From positions 278,501 through 342,500 of the forward strand of contig VIIQ02000559.1 of the NCBI GenBank assembly GCA_007449985.2: a stretch of DNA of 64,000 nt. The letters run 5' to 3'. Positions within the stretch are counted from its first letter, which is position 1, and each line of letters begins with the position of its first letter. The notes beneath the pieces are model-generated. The model saw nothing but the letters and a program-made list of their open reading frames with translations, was not told the DNA's origin and searched no databases. Position numbers and translations under genes: made by a program. Source of the DNA: Desmodesmus armatus (taxonomy: Eukaryota; Chlorophyta; Chlorophyceae; Sphaeropleales; Scenedesmaceae). Below are positions 10,901 to 22,447 of the stretch, one piece after another.

Positions 10901-12277
10901 ATGGTCCGAATTCTGCCTTACGGATTCGGTCGTTTCGTGGAGGTGGATGAGCAGTTTCTCACGCAAGGCAGCCAGTCACGGCAGTTGCAGCATGCTGAGG
11001 CAGAGCGTGCTGCAGCACAGGAACAGGCCAGTCAGCTGCAGCGGCAGCTGGAGCTTTCTGAGCAGCGGGCCCGGCAGCTGGAGCAGCTACTGCAGCAGGC
11101 AGAGTCACAGCAGGATCAGCTGTCCGCAGCGGCCCACCAGTGGTATGAGCTGTCCAAGCTGTTGCAGGACCGGCTTCAGCAGCAGTCACTTGGACAGGAG
11201 CAGCAACTCCAGCAGGAGGTCACCAAGCTGCAGCAGCAGCTTGAGCACTCCAACAGTCGGTCTGAACAGCTGGAGCAGCAGCTACAGTGTTCCCAGCAGC
11301 AGCTTCAATGCGCGGAGCAGCAGGCCCAACAGCAGCAGTTACAGTACAACCAGCGGGAGCGCTTGCAGCTTCAAGAGCAGCAGGACCAGTGTATCCAGCT
11401 CCAGTTCCAGGTCATTCAGCTGCAAACCCAGGTCATCCAGGTACAGTCGCAGCTGGAGCAGACCCAACAGCAGTCTCAACAGCAGCAGTGTCGCTTACAG
11501 GACCAGCTAGAGGCTACCCAGCAGTCTGTCCAGCCCTTGCAGCAACAGGTCCGTCAGCTACAGCAGGACCTGCAGTTGTCTCAACACCAGTTGCATGAGG
11601 CAGCTTCCATGCACGACCAGTTGACTGCAGAGGTGCAGCACTGGTACGGCAAAGCTTGCAGCAGCCAAGCCGAGCTGCGGCAGGTGCAGCAGCAGCATGA
11701 CAGCATGGCTGCTGAGCTGCAGCTGTGGCGGCAGTGGGCTGCCCAGCAACAGCAGCTAGATGCCCCGCAGCAGTTTGACAGTCAGGAGGCTGGCACACCC
11801 CCTGGGTACCCGCCTCTTGCTGCCCCTAGTGCCAGCAGCGGCTGCAGCAGCCCCGTCTCTGCTGCTGCCTTCTCCAGCAGCAGTGGCAACAGCAGCCCTG
11901 TCACAGCTTTCCCTTCTGGCAGCAACAGCCCGGTCAGCCTTGCCCCCAGCGGCAACGGTGGCTGGCAGGATGATGCCTTTGACGACACACGCAGCAGTGG
12001 GTTGCCGTTGGTGGTTGCTCCTGTGGGTGGTTCTGGGGACTTCGCACTTGTCCCCTCCCCGTCTGTTTCTTGTTTGGCCCTTGCATCAGGTGGTTTTTCT
12101 GGCGCATTTGTGTTTGGTGGCTACGCATCTGCAGCTCCGCAGGTTCGCAGCCGAGTCGGTCTTCCCTTCTCAGCAGCAGCAGCAGCAGCTCAGCCAGTGC
12201 AGCTCCCTGAGCGCACTGCTGGTGGCTTAGACCAGGTGCCCTGGTCTAGGTCAGTTGGAGGCCCCGGTCCCCCGTAG
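10901..12277 (+). CDS. Intronless Gln-rich coiled-coil protein (458 residues)
   Basis: A single open frame from ATG 10901 to TAG. Residues 1-25 (MVRILPYGFGRF...) are of normal composition. Residues ~25-290 are a nearly continuous Gln/Leu/Glu heptad pattern, predicted to be a long coiled coil. Residues ~300-400 are Ser/Gly/Pro-rich and probably disordered. An internal repeat is visible: QDQLSAAAHQWY near residue 75 and HDQLTAEVQHWY near 245. I do not recognise the family. Lack of introns among intron-rich neighbours, a long featureless 3' flank and the coiled-coil layout would suit the Gag-like ORF of a retroelement, but no RT, integrase or LTR was found, so this is only a possibility. A structural or filament-associated protein is equally likely. 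Confidence 0.6.
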   Translation: MVRILPYGFGRFVEVDEQFLTQGSQSRQLQHAEAERAAAQEQASQLQRQLELSEQRARQLEQLLQQAESQQDQLSAAAHQWYELSKLLQDRLQQQSLGQEQQLQQEVTKLQQQLEHSNSRSEQLEQQLQCSQQQLQCAEQQAQQQQLQYNQRERLQLQEQQDQCIQLQFQVIQLQTQVIQVQSQLEQTQQQSQQQQCRLQDQLEATQQSVQPLQQQVRQLQQDLQLSQHQLHEAASMHDQLTAEVQHWYGKACSSQAELRQVQQQHDSMAAELQLWRQWAAQQQQLDAPQQFDSQEAGTPPGYPPLAAPSASSGCSSPVSAAAFSSSSGNSSPVTAFPSGSNSPVSLAPSGNGGWQDDAFDDTRSSGLPLVVAPVGGSGDFALVPSPSVSCLALASGGFSGAFVFGGYASAAPQVRSRVGLPFSAAAAAAQPVQLPERTAGGLDQVPWSRSVGGPGPP

Positions 12278-14900
12278 TGCGTTTTTTTTTCTGGCAGCAG
12301 CGCGCAGCTGGTGTGTGCTCTAGCGGCACACTTGTCTGGTTTGGTTGGTAAGTGCTTTGAGTGCCAGCACTGCCCTGCCCTGGTGACTGTCATTGGTGAC
12401 TGTCATTGGTGACTGTCATTGGTGGTGTAGGTCTAGCTTGTTGGTGTGCTTTCAGGTTTCTGTTGTGGTGCGTGTGTGCGCTTTTCTGGTTGGTCTTGGG
12501 TGCCGTCACAATCGCCCACACCTACATTCTCCTTGGCAAGTTGGCGTGCTTTGTCTGTTGCTTGATAACTTACTGCTTTGGCATTGCTTGTGGTTTGATC
12601 TTCTGGTGGACACGCGGTGCGCCTTCTTGGCCCCATTGCGTGCCCTCTTTCCGCCTGCAACAGGCTGATGGTGATGGCTTGTGCCGTAGGAGGTGCTGGC
12701 TGGACGTGGGTGCCCTACTTATGTTAGCGGCAGGTTCAGTAGAACCTCTTCGTGCGTATTATGTTCACTTTTCGTCTTTGTTTGTGTGCTGTGCGTACGT
12801 TCAGGCCAGGGTCCCTTGTCGGCTGTGCCGATCCCTTGATACTGTGTGGACCTTGGTGCCCTGGCTACGCCTTGTTTCAGTTTGGCGTGATCTTCTTGTC
12901 CTGCAGTGTTTACTTGCTTGTGTCTGGATCGGGAGTGCACCATGCGCTACATTCCCCTCCTCTTGTCTGCTTGTTCCAGGGTTGAACGTGGTTCCCCTGA
13001 TGTCTCTGGAACGGGAGTGGACCATGCGCTGCATCCCCCTCCTCTTGTCTACTTGTTCCAGGGTTGAGTGGCTCCCCTGATGCCTGTCTGTCTGCCTTGT
13101 TCACATGGATGTATCATTCCCATGTTCTCCACTTGACTGAGGGTTGAGCTGGCTCCCCTTTCAGTTGTAGAGGTCTGTTCTGCTCTGTTTTGCCTCTTGG
13201 GCACACGGGTGCTCTCTTCTGTGGTGATCCTTCTTTTGTTTCCCTTCCGTGGTTGGTGCTTTCCGCAGAGTTGGCTGGTCTTTTGTCTGCATTGTTCACT
13301 TTGTGTGGTGTACTGTGTTACAGGCGCCCCTGTGGCCTTGCAGATGCTTGTGCGGGTGTGTTGGCAGGGTGGGTGCAAGGTGTGTGTGGCTGGTGGGGTT
13401 GTGTGTGTTGGGATATTGCTTCCTTCAATTTTTTCTGCAGTGGTGCAGTCAGGAGGATTTGAGGCGGGTACTGTCCTTCCGCTCTTCCTGCTCTGGGGGG
13501 GTAGGAGGCGTAGCCACGCAGTTGTCGAGCAGGCTGAGCGTTAGTCCAGCAGTTGGAGACTGACGTGTGTAGAGATGTGTGAGTCTGCAGTGAGAATGCA
13601 GTGATCAGCCTGTTGTGGTGAAGTGGACACTACACAGTATCAGGGTGTCGTGATGAGAGTGAGAAAGAAAGTGTGTCAATTGGACAGCCTGCATGAAGCA
13701 TGTGTCAGTGTGTCGGTCTACAGTGGATGTCGATGAGGTCGATACAGCAAGGATACTCGGTTCCTGTGACTGCAGTACTCACTGTAACATGTGATGTGTG
13801 GTGTTGTGCAGTGTGGTGTGTTGAATGCAGATGAACGATTGTAACGCTTACATCAAAAAGATCACTACATGATTGTTTGGTAGCTAGCTGGCTAGTTGGT
13901 TGGCGGGTTTGCTAGCCGGATGCGGCTAGCTAGCTAGTGGGCTGCTTGGGAAGCTAGTGAGTGTGGTTGAGCGGCGAGAGAGCTGTCAATTTGAGGGAGT
14001 GGTTGGTTTTTGTTACATTGGTGCGTCCTTGGGGTCTGTGCCGAAGCGCCACCGATCTTGTATCTTTCTTCGCGGGCGCGCGTGCCGGGGGAGGGGGGGG
14101 GAGCAAGTGAAGTCATCAATGGGCGATTCTCTAAGTTATTTGGCAGGGGCAAAGAGGGCGCTGACTATGCGTCGCCCGGTTGGGATCAAGGTTGGTGATG
14201 TGTCGGGCTGGGCTGCGTGTGCTGCAGCACTGTGTGTGTGTGTGTGTGTGTGAGTGGCAGTGTGAGTGGTTTGCCCGCTCCTGCTGATCTTGTTGGGTTT
14301 TCTCCAGGGTGTGGGGTTCAGGGTCGCGGGTCACCGGTCACTTCTGCCTTCCTTGGCATGTATTGTGTTTGCAATTGATGTGTGGTTCCAAGCGGCTGAT
14401 CCTACCCACAATCAGCAGGCCCAACCGTCGTGACGAGACATGCTATGTGAGTATCAGAGGGCCGTTGGTGGCAGATGTTTGAATGAGTTTATTCGTGCAG
14501 TGATGCCACAAAGAGGGCTTGAGGAGCCCAGACAACCCAACACAAACATCAGCCTGGCAGGACTCAACCAGCCTGGCCAGGCAACAGCTTCTCCAGCCCA
14601 ACATGAACAGCGTGGTGATAGCCACCCCGCCACGGTGCTAGGCGTCAAATCTGGCTTCTGTTCGGGTCTGTCACACAAACCGTCAGCAGCTTGCATTGCG
14701 TGAAACTATCTTCTCCAGTCAAACATGTGTTACTTCGTCAACCCGATCGCGAATCCAATGATACCAAAAGCATCACCGGCACAATGGAAAAGCATTCAGC
14801 AGCAGACCTACAGAGTGGCGTCGTAGTGAAAAGTGTGTGGTGATCAAGTGTCAGTCTCTCCTCTCCAGCCGTTCCTGCGCACCTCGACAGATCACAAATC
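12278..14900. other. T/G-rich region without a supported gene
   Basis: Open frames here are short and of random composition. It contains three direct copies of GGTGACTGTCATT (12381-12421), a ~80-base tandem duplication (about 12920-13080), a GCTAGC-rich palindromic patch (13880-13940) and a (TG)n run (14228-14252). It may include the 3' UTR of the 10901 ORF and the promoter of the RRM gene. Confidence 0.5.
12920..13080 (+). repeat. Tandem duplication of about 80 bases
   Basis: Two adjacent copies share GGGAGTGCACCATGCGCT / GGGAGTGGACCATGCGCT, CCCCTCCTCTTGTCT and CTTGTTCCAGGGTTGA. A weak third copy follows near 13120-13165. Confidence 0.8.
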
Positions 14901-14969
14901 ATGCAGACACTCGGCAGAGTCTTGCTATCGCAGCTTCGGCCCCAGGCGCTGCAAGGCAGTCCCGCTGTG

Positions 14970-15000
<31 letters not shown>

Positions 15001-15955
15001 TGGGGCACCAATCTTATTTCGCAAGCATACGGTGGTTCAGCAGCGAGGGCGGCAGTAGCGAAGGGCTGCAGCGGCTGTATATCGGTAACATCAGCTTTGA
15101 CACCAGCCAGGCAGATATTGAGCAGGCGTTCCAGAAGTTTGGTACAGTCCATGTGAGTTGTGTGGGGCTCAGCAAAACATCATGACAGCTTTCGGCGCAT
15201 TTGAACAATCAAAAACCAGGACGTGCTGTGCTTCATGCTCCTCTAGGTGCAGTAGCTTTAATGCATCCTTGCCATGCTGACCATGTCCATGGCAGTTGTG
15301 GCCTTGCTGCTGTGGTGTGCGGTGTGCGGTGTGCGTTACTCCTGGTCGTCAATCTTCGTCTCCAAACAGCATGTTGTATAGCATAATCTTTTTGTACACA
15401 CCATTTCTGTAAAGTTCACAGGCGCCAAGCATCCACATCAGCACCTCCTGCCCTAGCAGAGACTTGCAGATGCTCACGCCAGCCATCATGGCATGCACAG
15501 CATGGTTCCAAGCATCTTTACTTCGCACTCCACCTGATCAGTTGGAGTGAAAAGATGCTTAGCACCGTGCTGTGCATGCCATAATCGCTTGCGTGAGCTC
15601 AGTGCATCCAGCTGATCAGCTCACACGCTTGTTGACCAACAGACCCGCCTCCCACACTTCCATAGCTCACACTCTTTGAACTGTGTGCTGTTACAGGACT
15701 GCAACCTGCCCCGCCGGCATGATGGCAAGCACAAAGGCTTTGGTTTTGTTGAGGTGAGAGCAGCGGCAGTGAAACTGGCGCAAGAAACAAACAGCAGTGT
15801 GTCTGCAATTGTGGCGAGAGAGCAGCAGCAGCTTGGCGTCCTATGCAACATCCCCCCCCCCCCCCAAAAAAAAACAAATTCACATCAGCAGTCGATTGCG
15901 ACCATCTTCAAGAATGTAGGACTTCCAAGGGTTTGGCTTTGAATTTGAAACATCA

Positions 15956-16028
<73 letters not shown>

Positions 16029-17636
16029 ACCCGATGTGTGCCTGCAGCTGGAGGCTGCAGCAGCAGAGACTGCTATCAGGGAGATGAATGATCAGGAGTT
16101 CATGGGCCGCGCCCTATGGGTAGGTCCATTGTCAGGGTGTAGGGTTGAGGGGATTTGTTCAATGAACTGCAGTTGCACCTGTAGCTCGGAGTGACAGCTG
16201 TATTACGAAGCTCGAGAGCTAATGTCAGCTGGAGGCAGTGTCACTTTGGGACCTCATTCTGAAACCACATTCTGCCCATAATCACATGCTGCTGCTGCTG
16301 CCGCAGGTCAAGCCAGCAGAGCCCAGGGAAGCTCGCGAGCCCCGTGAACCACGTCAACCACGGGAGCCTCGTGGTGACTTCTCATCCCCCCGTGCCCCAG
16401 GCCCCGTAGGGAGGTCACTGTGCGGCCGGGTTTCACTCGGCTGTATGTGGGAAACCTCAACTTCAGGACGACAGCGGCAGACCTGGGCAAGCACTTCCAG
16501 CAGTTTGGCGCTGTGCAGGTGGGGACTGAGCAGAGAGGCTGAGGGTTTATGGGTTGGGGCCTTTATATAGGAAGCAGAATGCAGGGATGCGCAAAAGTTG
16601 ACAGTGGGAACCTCAACTTCAGGACGACAGCGGCAGCACTTCCAGCAGCTCGGAGCAGTGCAGGTGGGGACTGAGCAGAGGGTTGTAGGATGCAGGGATG
16701 GCGGAAGGGAAGCAAAATGGTATGGGGTTTGTGAAGGAGAAGCAAATTGCAGGGATGCCGATAGTGAGAACCACGCCCTCAGGACGACTGCCGCAAACTC
16801 TGGCAGGGCAATTTTAGCAGTTTGGAACTGTGCAGGTGTGCTGGGCAGCGAATGCTCGGGAGTGGGTGGTTGCGGTTTTGGCGGTAGGGGTCAGGTAGAC
16901 TTGGGATCCAGATGTCACTGTTGGCCGTGTGCCATGTGTTCTTGAATGCGGCCCTTGTACACAAAATGTTGGAAGGTTCACACTGCTGCTGCATCATGCT
17001 GCCTCTGTGCTGTCAATCCCCATGTTCTGGGTACTTTTCACTGTACTGTGTGCACATGTGCTGTCACATTGCGCTTGCATTCGCATTGCTGAAAACATCA
17101 ACATCAAACTGTATCAGCAGATCACATAAATTACACTGTCCTGCCTGCTGCTGCTGCTGCTGCTGCTTCTGCTGCAGGACTGTGTTATTCCTCTAGACCA
17201 AGCAGGACGCTCGAAGGGCTTCGGCTTTGTCGAGGTGTGTTGACATGGCGTGTGACACGCCAGGCAGCCCAATGCGGGGCAATATTTTGCAGCTAGCTGC
17301 TGCTGCTGCCATCACCAAACCAACCTATGAACACCTGTTACTGTTACTGTCGCCTCCTACAACCAAATGCTGCCGTATAGCTCAATGTAAACATTGACAA
17401 CTTAAAGCTGAAATTTTGTGGCTAGCGCAGTACATTGTTTACATACCAGCAGCATAACCACAACCGCACAAACTCCAACGTATCTCTCCTGACAACGCTG
17501 TGCTGTGCCGTGCTGTGTTGTGCTGTGCTGTGTTGTGCAGCTGGATGATGCAGGGGCAGCCAAGGCTATGCAGGCGCTGGATGGCGCAACATTCGACGGG
17601 CGCCAGCTGCGCGTGCGTGGACAGGAAGCGCAGTGA
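14901..17636 (+). CDS. Two-RRM RNA-binding protein, probably organelle-targeted
   Basis: Exons 14901-15152, 15697-15753, 16048-16119, 16307-16518, 17178-17234 and 17541-17636 (TGA). The first ~60 residues are Ala/Gln/Arg-rich with few acidic residues, as in transit peptides, followed by WFSSEGG. RRM1 has RNP2 LYIGNIS and RNP1 KHKGFGFVE. RRM2 has RNP2 LYVGNLN and RNP1 RSKGFGFVE. A basic linker rich in PRE repeats joins them. Each RRM is split by introns at the same places, so RRM2 probably arose from RRM1 by duplication; this resembles the two-RRM chloroplast RNA-binding proteins that bind and stabilise organellar transcripts. One oddity: exon 16307-16518 is 212 nt, and the frame must shift by one base at about 16399-16412 (CCCCAGGCCCCGTAGG) to enter RRM2. 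A lost C in the homopolymer, or a read error, would explain this. Confidence 0.88.
15466..15606. repeat. Foldback element with arms of about 60 bases
   Basis: The left arm (GCTCACGCCAGCCATCATGG..., from 15472) and the right arm (ending ...GCTTGCGTGAGC near 15598) are imperfect inverted repeats meeting at the palindrome CTGATCAG (15534-15541). They share CATGGCATGCACAGCA and AAGCATCTTT. It lies in the first intron of the RRM gene and could be a small foldback transposon or a hairpin RNA precursor. Confidence 0.8.
15905..15945 (+). repeat. Degenerate echo of an RNP1-coding exon
   Basis: ACTTCCAAGGGTTTGGCTTT resembles the AAGCACAAAGGCTTTGGTTTTG part of exon 15697-15753 and lies downstream of it in the intron. 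It is too diverged to be coding. Confidence 0.4.
15957..16028 (+). repeat. (CTG)n run of about 23 units before a splice acceptor
   Basis: A near-perfect CTG array ends about 20 bases before the acceptor CCTGCAG of exon 16048 and seems to act as its pyrimidine tract. Similar shorter CTG runs precede the acceptors at 16306 and 17177. Confidence 0.95.
16603..16835 (+). repeat. Two echoes of the RRM2 exon end
   Basis: 16603-16663 and about 16762-16835 repeat the final part of exon 16307-16518 (CCTCAACTTCAGGACGACAG ... CAGTGCAG) with a following donor GTGGGG or GTGTGC. The second is more degenerate. Both lie in the downstream intron. Confidence 0.8.
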
Positions 17637-20104
17637 TACAACCCGCCAGTGACTGAGACCCTACGTATCTGGAGGGTTCCCCGGCAGCACTGCTGCTGCT
17701 GAGGATTGTCCAGGGTGTGCATGTCGCAAGGCGTACATTCGTGATGCCGGAGTGTCTGCGTGTGTGGTGCAGCAGGGTGTTTTTATCAGTGTGTACGTGT
17801 GGTGCAGACATGCAGTTGCCGTCCCACATTTTGCAGGGTGCTGTGTTTCATGGGGTTTAAGGGCTAGGGTTTGGGGGCATCAACCTCAAGACCCTGGCAT
17901 CCCTAGCTTGACCCATCTGTTGATAAGGCATGGTTTGCAAGCTCGATCTCCAAATACTGTGTTGGGGTGGTGTTTCTAGGCCCATCGCACGCAGGGTTTG
18001 TGGGACGGGCACTCAACCCCAACCCTTCACACAGTTGATGTGGTGGCATGGTTAGGTCCACTTTGGGAGTGTGTAAGTCACACATGCGCGTGGTTGCACC
18101 TGCATCTGAGCGCTGCTTATGTCAAGCTGCATGTACGGTGTCAGCAAGCTGGTAGTAGAGAGTCTCCTGGTGTGCTTGCGCCATGTTGGTTGAGGCTCAC
18201 TTGCTGTCTGGGAGTTGGTGGTTGTTGTGGGGCGTGCTGGCATGCAGGGTTGCTGTAGGAAGTGTTGGGCTTGTATTTGTGGCTTGTGCATGCATGTTTC
18301 TGTGTATATTTGTGTGTGCTGATGTGTGTTTGCACAGTGCTGAAACGGCTTTTGCTGACACAAGTGAAGATCCGCAATGTTGCAGTGTCCTGCAATTGCA
18401 GCCGGTGTTGTGGTGATTGCTGTACTCCAGGCACTCTCTGCAGCCCCACAAAACCCAAGTTGCGCCGTTACGTGGCATGTAAAGTCGCAACACTGAATAA
18501 CACACCACTGAATGAACACTGAATGATGACACACCAATGCACCACTAAGTTGCATGTATGTGTTTGGATAACAAACAGGTTGCATAAGTCCAACATGACG
18601 GCCATAACCCGTACAGTCTCATGCACTTCGAAGTTTGATGATCAATCAGCTGTCATGAGGGCAGGATGTGAGTGCTGCAAAGCAGCTGTGCAGCCAGTAC
18701 CTGATCATCATGTAGCCATCCATGTAATCTGCATGAGATCGAACATTCATAGCAAATGCATGTGTACGACAGTCAATTCTGCCACTTCTCTGGGCTGTGG
18801 TGTGACTGTTGCTGCTGCTGCAAGCAGAACACCAACAACGAACGCGCGACTTGTGGCCGCCCAAACCGTTTGGGTACTGGCAGTAGCCTGCACCAGCACC
18901 AACTGAGCTAGGAGCTTCCCGCCAAGCTGAAGCCCCAGAAATCCACTACACCATAGTTTACATATTTTGCATGGCTTTGCATGGATAAATACACGGCAAA
19001 ACTGAGTCAGCAAAAGCAAGGCAGGCTGAAGGCCTGGGCCACCTGGAAACCCCGCTTTCCCGCCAAAACACTGTCAGCCACGAACCATACTGCAAACAAC
19101 AGCTCACCGCTGCTTGGCAGTGTCCTAGAGTCAAGGGAGACATCACAACAACAACCAACTGTACGGTTACGCGTACAGCGTGTGCAAGCAGCTTGCTGTG
19201 AAAGAGGCGTGATGGAAGGCCCAACAGTAGTTGTTGGGCAGCGTGTGCCTGACACGCACACGCCAAACAGCTATGTGAAGGAGTGGTTGGTGCCACATGA
19301 TGAGAAATGACGTGTAGACTGCTGCCTCGACACGCGGCCACCCTGACAACAGTAAGCAGCATACATCTGGTGCTGGCCCGGTTACGTGATTATCCTTTTA
19401 GTGAGTCCTTGTACCCACTCCACCCAAAGGGCCAGCAAGGGAGTCAATGAGAGCCTTGAAAACGGGAGCCTGCTCAGGTGTTGTGCAACCAGAGGCTAAG
19501 TTGATAGCCAGCTGCTGTGCTGGCCAGCGCTGTGAGCACCAGCTGCAGCAGCCAACTCCTGGTGCTGCCAGGCTGAAACCCCCTTTCAATAGGGCAAGTC
19601 TCAGCGTCAGACGTAACCATTCGTAGCAACCAGTGCCACAAGCGCTGTAGCTCACAGGCAAAGCAAGGCCGGAGTAAAACACGTTCGTGCAGTTGCACTT
19701 AGTCATGCAGTCGCTGCTGAGGTCAACGCACCCCTGCGCCCCAGCAATTCAGCACACGAACAATCAAACATACACACCCTGGAACAATCCTGCTGACAGA
19801 TACACACCACTGTCCCTAAGTCAGGATTGTGAGTGCTCACAACACACCACATACAGACTCGCACACAGGAAGTCCAGCACATCGACTGCCACACAAGTAC
19901 TCAAAACACACATGTCCCGCATCACAGTCACAAAATCAGCAGAGAGCCATGAAATGTACGTAGCAGTAACCGCTTGAAAAAACAGATGATTCGGTCAGAG
20001 CATCAACAGCGGTTGGTCAAACAAACAAGAGGCATGAAGGGAATGTGCGGCCCTGTGCGTTTCAGCGAGCGCTCCAACCGATGAATCGGCAGGAAGTAAG
20101 TTCG
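17637..20104. other. Region without a supported gene
   Basis: It lies between two convergent 3' ends, the RRM gene on plus and the ephrin-receptor-like gene on minus. Several ORFs of 60-130 residues occur on both strands but none has a recognisable domain or a consistent exon chain. A (TGCTG/TTGTG) patch lies at 17505-17540. Confidence 0.5.
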
Positions 20105-22399
20105 CTACTGAGCGCCGACGATCGCAAACATATCCATGTGCTCGACGTCAGCCCGCATCCGCGTCATAGCGCGTTTGAAGACACCCGCAGTCTTGTCGCC
20201 TTTGATGATCTTGCACACGGCCGGCTGGACGTTCACAGCTTCAAGCGACATGTACACTCCCGCACACCTGCATCAGCAGAAGCACACACCAAACTGATTC
20301 AGGGAGAGGCGGACAGCTGCCCCGTGGCAGCAGTACTGTACAGTATGTCCCTCCGACCGGCTACACCGCCAGCACAGAATCGCAAAGTTTTGGACGTCAA
20401 GCAAAAAAGTGCAAAATGTGCCGTTTGTGCCACAACAAGTGTCGCAACCAAAGAGTCTGTCACGAGCGCCGCCCCTGTGCTCTGTAGCAGCGACTCACTC
20501 CGAATCCTCATCGCACGCCATGAAACAGCTGTCGTACGTCAACGCTATGCCCTGCGGAGGGTCCGACTGCTCTCCGATGCGCGAAGCCGTCGGGTCACGC
20601 CAGATGGTGTACTTGCCGGACGACACAACCGCCTTGGCGCCTACGCTGCTGTTGCTGCTGAATAGCTGCTGCACAGCTTGCTCGGTGGTGATGCTGCCAG
20701 GACTGGCAGTGGACTGGATGCTGGATGCGCCCACATCCGTTGATGGGATGGCCTTGAAACACAACAGGTCGCTGCAGCAACATAACACATGGCGTGTTGA
20801 TGCATATCATGCATAAAGTATGGCTACTTTACATGCATAGTACACTGTAGCTGTGAAGCTCAGAGTGCCCATGCCAGACAACCACTGTTGTTAGCAAGTC
20901 CAGGCACAAGGCGAGGACGACAGGGCATGGAATTCAAGCCAGCTGCCTTGTCGTCAGTCAAGAACACACACCTCTTATTGCCGCTTGTCATCAAACTACT
21001 GTGCTACATAGCAGCCGATATAGTTTACGGACTGGCCCAGTACACTGGGAGTAGTGTGATGGTGCTTGAGCCCGGCTGACGTTGACATGGTGGCAAACAT
21101 CATCAGCCATGTTCTGGTAGCGTCAAAGTCAAACGGTCAAACAAAGTCAAACACCTACTTGGTGGTGGCCATAGTGGGAGCGACCTTGAGCCTGCAGTTG
21201 CCATCCTCTGTTGCATAGTCGTACTGCAGAAACTGGCAGGCCTCGTCAAACGTGCAGAGCTCCACGCAGGCTGCAAACGCCTCCACTGTTATGGGCCTGC
21301 TGCCCCATTCATTAGGGTTCTGCGCAGGAATGACAGTCAAACCATTGGTTCAGAAGTTGTCATGTATGATCGAACAAAGATTGAGTTTTGAGTTCAAGCC
21401 GGGGTCCCCAGCAGAAGTCCACTAGCACGCTGTGTTGTGTGGACACTCACTCGCGTATCTCGTGATATGCGATCACCCTGAGGGAGAAACTTGGGGAAAA
21501 TGATTCCAAAAAGATAGAATAACACATACCTGTGGCGCCAGGTTCCACGCATTGTCCGACACCTGCGTAAACTCCGCGATGCACTCCGTCGGCTGCGTGG
21601 CAGCAATCGCGGCGATGACACGAGGTGAGAACCAGTTTTGACCACCCTTGGGATCAAGAAACTGGAAGCCGCCAACGCCTCCTCCCCCGTCCTCACCGCC
21701 AAGCGCAGGGCAGGCGACACATTCAGTCCCTTTGGGCCGCACCCCGGGGCCGAAGTTGGGCTGATTTCCTCCGCACATGTCACAGGCTTGGCCGCCATAA
21801 CCAGCTTTGCATACTGTTGGCAGCATAAGGAAGAACGGTCAAGAGCAGGGACACATACGTCCCAATCAGTGAGCAACTGAGTGGCAAGCCTGGCACACAA
21901 GCCTTGTGTGTGATGTTGTGTGCTGAGAGGGCGAGGTTGGGCGCATGCGCCCGCCCACATTGCCACCCTCAGTGACACTCAGCACATGCAGACAGCATGG
22001 TTTGGGGGGGGGGGGAGGGGGGTGGAGACAGTTGCATAGACGCGCTCGCCAGACAACACTGCACAGCAATGACAGCATCTTCCACATGACGAACGTCCCT
22101 CGCCACCCGCCCCCAGAACAGGGTAGTGACGACCACATGCCCGGCTCAGCCGGCGGCTGCGCCACCCACCCCCAGAAACAAAGTATCGATGACCGCATGC
22201 TGGGCTTCGGCTGCGCCACCCGCCCAAAGAAGTTGTGCTGATGACCACATGCGCGGCTTCTGCTGTGGCTGATCACACTTACGGTTGCAGCTGTCGGTGC
22301 TGGTCGCTCCTTCCACGGTGCCGGTAGAGCCACCAGGGCAAGGTAGGCACTGAGTGCGGTTGTTCTCACGGATCTGGTCGTTGTAGGTGCCTGGGCAGC

Positions 22400-22447
<48 letters not shown>

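Noticed and set aside
19398..19706. 102-residue minus-strand ORF downstream of the ephrin-receptor-like gene
   Set aside because: No exon chain, splice sites or recognisable motif; the gene already ends at 20105.
20495..20498. TGA at 20497-20495 as the end of the ephrin-receptor-like gene
   Set aside because: A strong donor (GA|GTGAGTCG) precedes it and joins in phase to 20267-20105, which continues the Cys pattern.
20045..20665. 206-residue plus-strand ORF
   Set aside because: Antisense to the last two exons of the ephrin-receptor-like gene, whose splice phases agree.
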